64,000 nucleotides of DNA from Saccharomycopsis crataegensis (Eukaryota > Ascomycota > Saccharomycetes > Ascoideales > Saccharomycopsidaceae): the NCBI RefSeq assembly GCF_037102585.1, contig NW_027043820.1, positions 372,001-436,000 of the forward strand. The letters are read 5' to 3'. Positions within the stretch are counted from its first letter, which is position 1. Every line of letters begins with the position of its first letter. The notes beneath the pieces were generated by a model that was given only the letters and a program-made list of their open reading frames with translations, ran no database searches and was not told the origin of the DNA. This document shows positions 60,426 to 64,000 of the stretch, piece by piece. The position numbers and the translations under genes were made by a program.

Positions 60426-62953
60426 TTAATTGGATTCATTTATGCTGATATCTGATATCAGCTCATCATCGTCATTATCATCATCATCATTCGGATTATC
60501 CAGGGAGTCAATTTCAATGTGATCACTCTGGTGATCATCTGGTTCATAATCTGAGTCATCATCGTCATTGCTTGAATAGTGTTCATCGAGGAAAGCCAGT
60601 AAATTTACCGGTTCTCCATCATGTTTGTCGGCTTTCAGGTTTCCCTTAGTCAGCCGTTCCAGGTCTTGGTTGCTCTGGTGAACAGTTGTATTTTGAGATG
60701 TCCTCCGGGTCTTAGAACTCAGGTTATGAGAACTCTTGTTAGGAGTGGAGGAGGGTTCCTTGGCTGGAGTTTTTGGCACGAGAATTGGGGAGGTGTCATG
60801 TTGAGAATAGATGGTGTTGGATTTTGTGGTTGAAGGGGATGAGACTGGGGATAATGGTTTTGGGGATGAATGTCTTGGTTGGGTAGGATTGGAACTGGTA
60901 AATGATGGGGATGTATTTGTGGATGATTTTTGGGGTTTCTCAGTCTTTTGAGATGGCTGGTTGGTGTTGTTCCCTTCAGCTTCCACGCCGGGTTCCGTAA
61001 TATCCAATTCCGAAGTATCTCCAGCTAAGACATTGAATGGGTTTTGCCCAACCTGCTTATCTGGAACTTGTCTTTGGGAACGGTCCTTTCTGTTTGGTTG
61101 TAGTTTTGAGTCTCTGTTCAAAATGGTTCTCTTCTTTCCAGTAACAACTTTGAAGGAGCTATTTGCTTCATGTGCAACATTTTGATTCAGGGATTCTTTT
61201 TGTGGGGTGATCTTGGTTTTCTTAGAATGACGTTTAATTGGGCATTCTGGTCCAATGTGGCCTGGTTTTTTACAGATGATACAGTTCCGCTCAGGACAAG
61301 AGAACTTGGTATGCTTCCTGGAACCACAGCTAGTACAGTGGAAACAATGGGTCAAGAGTTTGATTTTCAAAATCTTGGATGAGATAATTGGTAGTTCTGT
61401 ATCTTTTTCCAAGTTTATCATACCATAGAATCTATTTCTTTGGAAGGGGTCAGATGTTATGCAAGCTTGCAAATCAACAAAATTAAAGGCATCGTATGGG
61501 ATCTTATGTTGTTGGAAGTGGGACTCCAATATGTCGTTTAAAGCATCTCTGTTACTAGTTTGGACTTCGATTTCAATAAAATGACGTTCAACATATTCGT
61601 CAATCACAATTTTGGGTTTATAAGTTGTGGTTTCAGTGCTTATTTGTAAAAACTCATTGATATGATTGATGAATGATATTTTTCTTTTTTTGAATTTGTC
61701 GTCTGGCAGAGGGAAATCAGGGAAAAAACTTCCAGGAATGACAATTTCATTTTCATCAGAGTTGATATAAATGACTTCCTGGGAATGTCTTAAATCATAC
61801 TCCAATTTTGTTCTTTGATGACGTTCAGTTTCCTCGATGTTCCCAGATTCAAGGAGCTGTTGTTGTTGATTAGCTAGGTCCATCAAAGCGAATTTAATGA
61901 GAGCCAATTGGATTTCTGCGGAGCTTCCTTGCATCAATGGTTTTGGGATTTTGAAATGCAAATTACCTTGGTTCAATTTGTAAATTTGTCTGAAGAGCTG
62001 TAATTTTTCATTGGTGGTAAGACCTGCAAGACGTTTCATTTCCATGTCAATCTTTGTTCTAGATTGTTGGCTAAAGTACTCAACAATGAACAAAGTATTA
62101 TGATATTCCATCATTCTGTCTGGATCATCTGGACGGATTTTATACAGTGTAGATTGATAAATATGATCATTATTGTTGTAGCATTCAATGAAGTGCTCCA
62201 ACACTTCCCTGTAGTAGAACTTGAGGTCCTTGATGAGGAAAGGCCAGTAAAACGCGTTAGCGAATTTTCGGAAAAGAGGGTCATTTTCCCTGTCGATTTC
62301 TTTCCTCCCATTAAAGGGGTTGACCGTGGTCGTAGAAGAATTTTCCATTTCTTCTGGGGCAAGAGTAGAAGCGACAACGGAGGCGAAGGAACGGGCGGAG
62401 GTGGAACTAATAAAGGCGTTTTGGGTTTTTTGGGTTTTTTGTTTTTTTCAGATTGGTTTTCAGTGGAGTTTTCTACGTTTTTTTCGGAGTTTATGGAGGA
62501 TTTTTCATTTTTTTTGGTGTTTTTTTGTTCCAAGTTCGCATCCTCAACTTCTCCATGTTGAGGGGCCGTTGCGTGCTTAGGTGATTGATTACCTAATAAT
62601 GCAGGATCGATTTGATTAGCAATCGAAGAATAAATTTGGGTTGCGGCGGGCAGATTTGGGTTTTCTACCGCGTTTTCCTCATCCCTTGAATCATTTGAAG
62701 AATAATCGCTTCCATAATTGGAACTTTCATCGTCAAAAGATTCATCTTCGTCATTTTCCGGTGGTTTTTCGACGCTGTTTTCATGAATTTCAGCGTTCTT
62801 GTTGTCACGACCTTGATGGTCGCCTTGAGAAGACATATCGACATTATCAGCCACGGAGGGGGATGAATCTCTAGTAAAGGACTTTGGGGGATCATTTGTA
62901 GGATCAGTTGAGTAATTAATACTTTGTTTCTTATAACTATCAGGACTTGACAT
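60426..62953 (-). pseudogene. LINE-A ORF1 with one frameshift (A3)
   Basis: The start ATG at 62951-62953 is supported by the shared N-terminus NYSTDPTNDPP. The N-terminal ~170 codons and the rest (from ~62440 down) are in different frames. The change falls in the A-rich run at about 62413-62450, where the protein reads KNKKPKKP. The downstream frame resumes with SARSFASVV, matching SRSYAQIAS in LINE-B. The second part holds both CCHC knuckles and the acidic tail. It could be a real lesion, a homopolymer sequencing error or a programmed shift. Length without the break would be ~842 residues, like the other families. Confidence 0.8.
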
Positions 62954-62963
62954 GTTGGTTTTT

Positions 62964-63005
62964 TGATTCCAGAATCTAGTGTGCCCTTGCACACTGATTG
63001 TAACA
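62964..63005 (+). repeat. End of the G3 3' LTR
   Basis: TGATTCCAGAATCTAG...GATTGTAACA matches the last ~42 bp of the G3 5' LTR (39559-39600) with one visible difference. It completes the LTR cut at 44048. ACAAA follows, then tRNA-Leu 12 bp further on. Confidence 0.88.
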
Positions 63006-63017
63006 ACAAAAAGCAGA

Positions 63018-63138
63018 GGAGGGTTGGCCGAGCGGTCTAAGGCGATCGACTCAAGAATTATCATGTTCTTCTCCTGCTTTCAAGCAGTAGAGCAATCGAT
63101 TATCGTAAGATGCGCGAGTTCGAATCTCGCATCCTTCA
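63018..63138 (+). tRNA. tRNA-Leu(CAA) with intron
   Basis: Acceptor GGAGGGT pairs with ATCCTTC (two G-T pairs). D-arm GCCGAGCGGTCTAAGGC. Anticodon stem ATCGA/TCGAT with loop CTCAAGA, so the anticodon is CAA. An intron of about 35-40 nt follows the anticodon, as in yeast tRNA-Leu(CAA). Long variable arm typical of class II, then B box GTTCGAATC. A T6 terminator begins at ~63143. The G3 LTR end lies upstream. Confidence 0.92.
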
Positions 63139-63420
63139 CTATTTTTTAGTTTGATAATTTTTTGACATGCATGTGCACTTTGTGTTTTTTTTGTCACACC
63201 AGCAAGGCAAAAAAAAAAAACAGAGCTTTTTTAAATTTTCCTTATTTTTTGCTTTGCATGTCGGGATATGCTGGCTGCACCAGAACTATCGGGTTGCTGA
63301 GCATGAGCGTTGTTAGATGCTGAAGCGGAAGGATTAGATGAAGTATACATCACAAAATTGGTGATTAGTTTATTTATTTGCTAGTTTACTAGAAAGTAGA
63401 TAGATTTCGGATGAGATCGA
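63139..63420. other. Intergenic with a possible small ORF
   Basis: T-run terminators after tRNA-Leu, then AT-rich sequence. The only coding hint is a 39-codon minus-strand ORF (63231-63350). No repeats were recognised. Confidence 0.5.
63231..63350 (-). CDS. Possible small ORF or 5' gene relic (39 aa)
   Basis: Starts MYTSSNPSASASNN and ends in a basic HAKQKIRKI. The Ser/Ala/Asn-rich start resembles low-complexity N-termini of yeast proteins, including Ty gag, but that alone is weak. There is no second exon or splice donor I can support. It may be chance. Confidence 0.2.
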   Translation of the reverse strand: MYTSSNPSASASNNAHAQQPDSSGAASISRHAKQKIRKI

Positions 63421-63567
63421 TGTTGAGTTGACAATCCAAAGTCATATATTGGGTTTTGTACAAATGGCTGAGTGATATATAATCTGCATGTGATTATGAC
63501 TCAGCCTAATAGTTGGTCATTGTGCATATGATTAATCATCTAGAATGTTCTAGATGGATGTATGATT
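63421..63567 (+). repeat. Degenerate copia family-1 LTR fragment
   Basis: Starts TGTTGAGTTGAC like the LTR at 7917 and stops at GTATGATT. It lacks exactly the interval between the two ATGGCT repeats that holds the tRNA-like module. A few substitutions suggest it is older than the array copies. Confidence 0.85.
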
Positions 63568-63804
63568 TGTTAGAATTCTACAGGTCTACAAAGTACTTTA
63601 ATATATAAAGACGAAACAAACGCACTCACGTATAATGACAAACACTTTAGATAATAAAGTTAAATATAAGGACAGTAGTAAGGACAAACAGCACGACACC
63701 TAGCAACCTTAAACCAATAATGGCTGTAAATATAATCTTGATAGCAACGACCATAATATTTATTAGTAGAGATCTAATGATCTGGTTCCTAGTATATGAC
63801 CTAC
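63568..63804 (+). repeat. Unassigned LTR-like repeat, copy 2
   Basis: Starts TGTTAGAATTCTACAGG and is similar to 31819-32063 over its full length, ending ...GACCTACA. It directly abuts the degenerate copia LTR. No frame. Confidence 0.55.
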
Positions 63805-64000
63805 AGACCCCTTGATTGTAGGATCTCGGAAAAGTGTCACCAGAGCGCACTTTCACCAGAAGCGGTAATTATTGTACATAGGTGTCCGGCGTTTTTCTTG
63901 TCGGAAAAACATTGCTCCACCATAGTGCACAAAATCACATAAAGTACCCTTAAGTTAAGTGATAGACAAAATCAAACTATTGGAGCTTGCACTGTACTTA
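63805..64000. other. Unassigned sequence at window end
   Basis: About 200 bp with no gene, repeat or RNA signal that I can support. Confidence 0.5.

Larger units (their letters stand above)
56617..62963 (-). mobile_element. LINE-A copy A3 (full length)
   Basis: Poly(A) as a T-run at ~56617-56636, 3' UTR with the GTGAG/CTCAC hairpin, ORF2 56872-60423, and ORF1 60426-62953 (one frameshift). The 5' leader is only ~10 nt (AAAAAACCAAC before the ATG). On the right it joins the end of the G3 3' LTR with loss of about four target bases. Confidence 0.9.

Noticed and set aside
1-64000. CUG-serine decoding inferred from CTG codons in the elements
   Set aside because: CTG codons fall at both hydrophobic and variable positions, and a few alignments between copies are not enough to decide.

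Overview
The window is a 64-kb nest of retroelements from a budding yeast (Saccharomycotina). The basis is the intron-bearing tRNA-Leu(CAA), the yeast-type tRNA-Asn, tRNA-Ala and tRNA-Thr genes, Ty3/gypsy elements sitting just upstream of tRNA genes, Ty5-like Ty1/copia elements primed by an internal initiator-tRNA segment, and L1-type LINEs like the Zorro elements of CTG-clade Candida. The species and the genetic code cannot be fixed from the sequence. No ordinary host protein-coding gene is convincing. The only host genes seen are four tRNA genes (31.58-32.35 kb and 63.02-63.14 kb).

Layout. 1-6156: LINE-A copy A1 and LINE-B copy B1 head to tail on the minus strand. 6204-22792: Ty3/gypsy element G1, split by a tandem Ty1/copia array (7917-19572, target duplication CCACG); its 3' LTR is itself split by a LINE stack. 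22793-29871: LINE stack C1 (tail only), B2 (near full length) and B3. 29876-30315: a tRNA-derived SINE, minus strand. 30378-31570: LINE-A copy A2, plus strand. 31582-32348: tRNA-Asn, an unassigned repeat, and a tRNA-Thr/tRNA-Ala pair 11 bp apart. 32361-37340: whole-looking Ty3/gypsy element G2 (TSD AGTTG). 37346-37392: the missing end of the G1 3' LTR, inverted. 37393-38871: LINE B4, plus strand. 38876-39312: second SINE copy, plus strand. 39313-44048: old Ty3/gypsy derivative G3 with a non-coding interior. 44049-62963: LINEs C2, C3 (5'-inverted, and hosting a young Ty1/copia element at 51238-56330) and A3, all inside the G3 3' LTR, whose end reappears at 62964-63005. After that come tRNA-Leu(CAA), LTR debris and unassigned sequence.

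How the parts relate. Three LINE families (A, B, C) each encode an ORF1 with two CCHC knuckles and an ORF2 with endonuclease, reverse transcriptase and a C-terminal zinc motif. Each has a structured 3' UTR with a hairpin after a GGGTTTTT-like run. The SINE has a tRNA-like head with A and B boxes, and its middle matches the LINE-A 3' UTR, so it is probably mobilised by LINE-A machinery. The two SINE copies are inverted relative to each other. A single inversion between them explains why two separate gypsy LTRs are each split with one piece reversed.

The young Ty1/copia element carries about nine near-perfect heat-shock-element-like units in each LTR. The Ty3/gypsy elements repeatedly used the site 8-12 bp upstream of tRNA genes.
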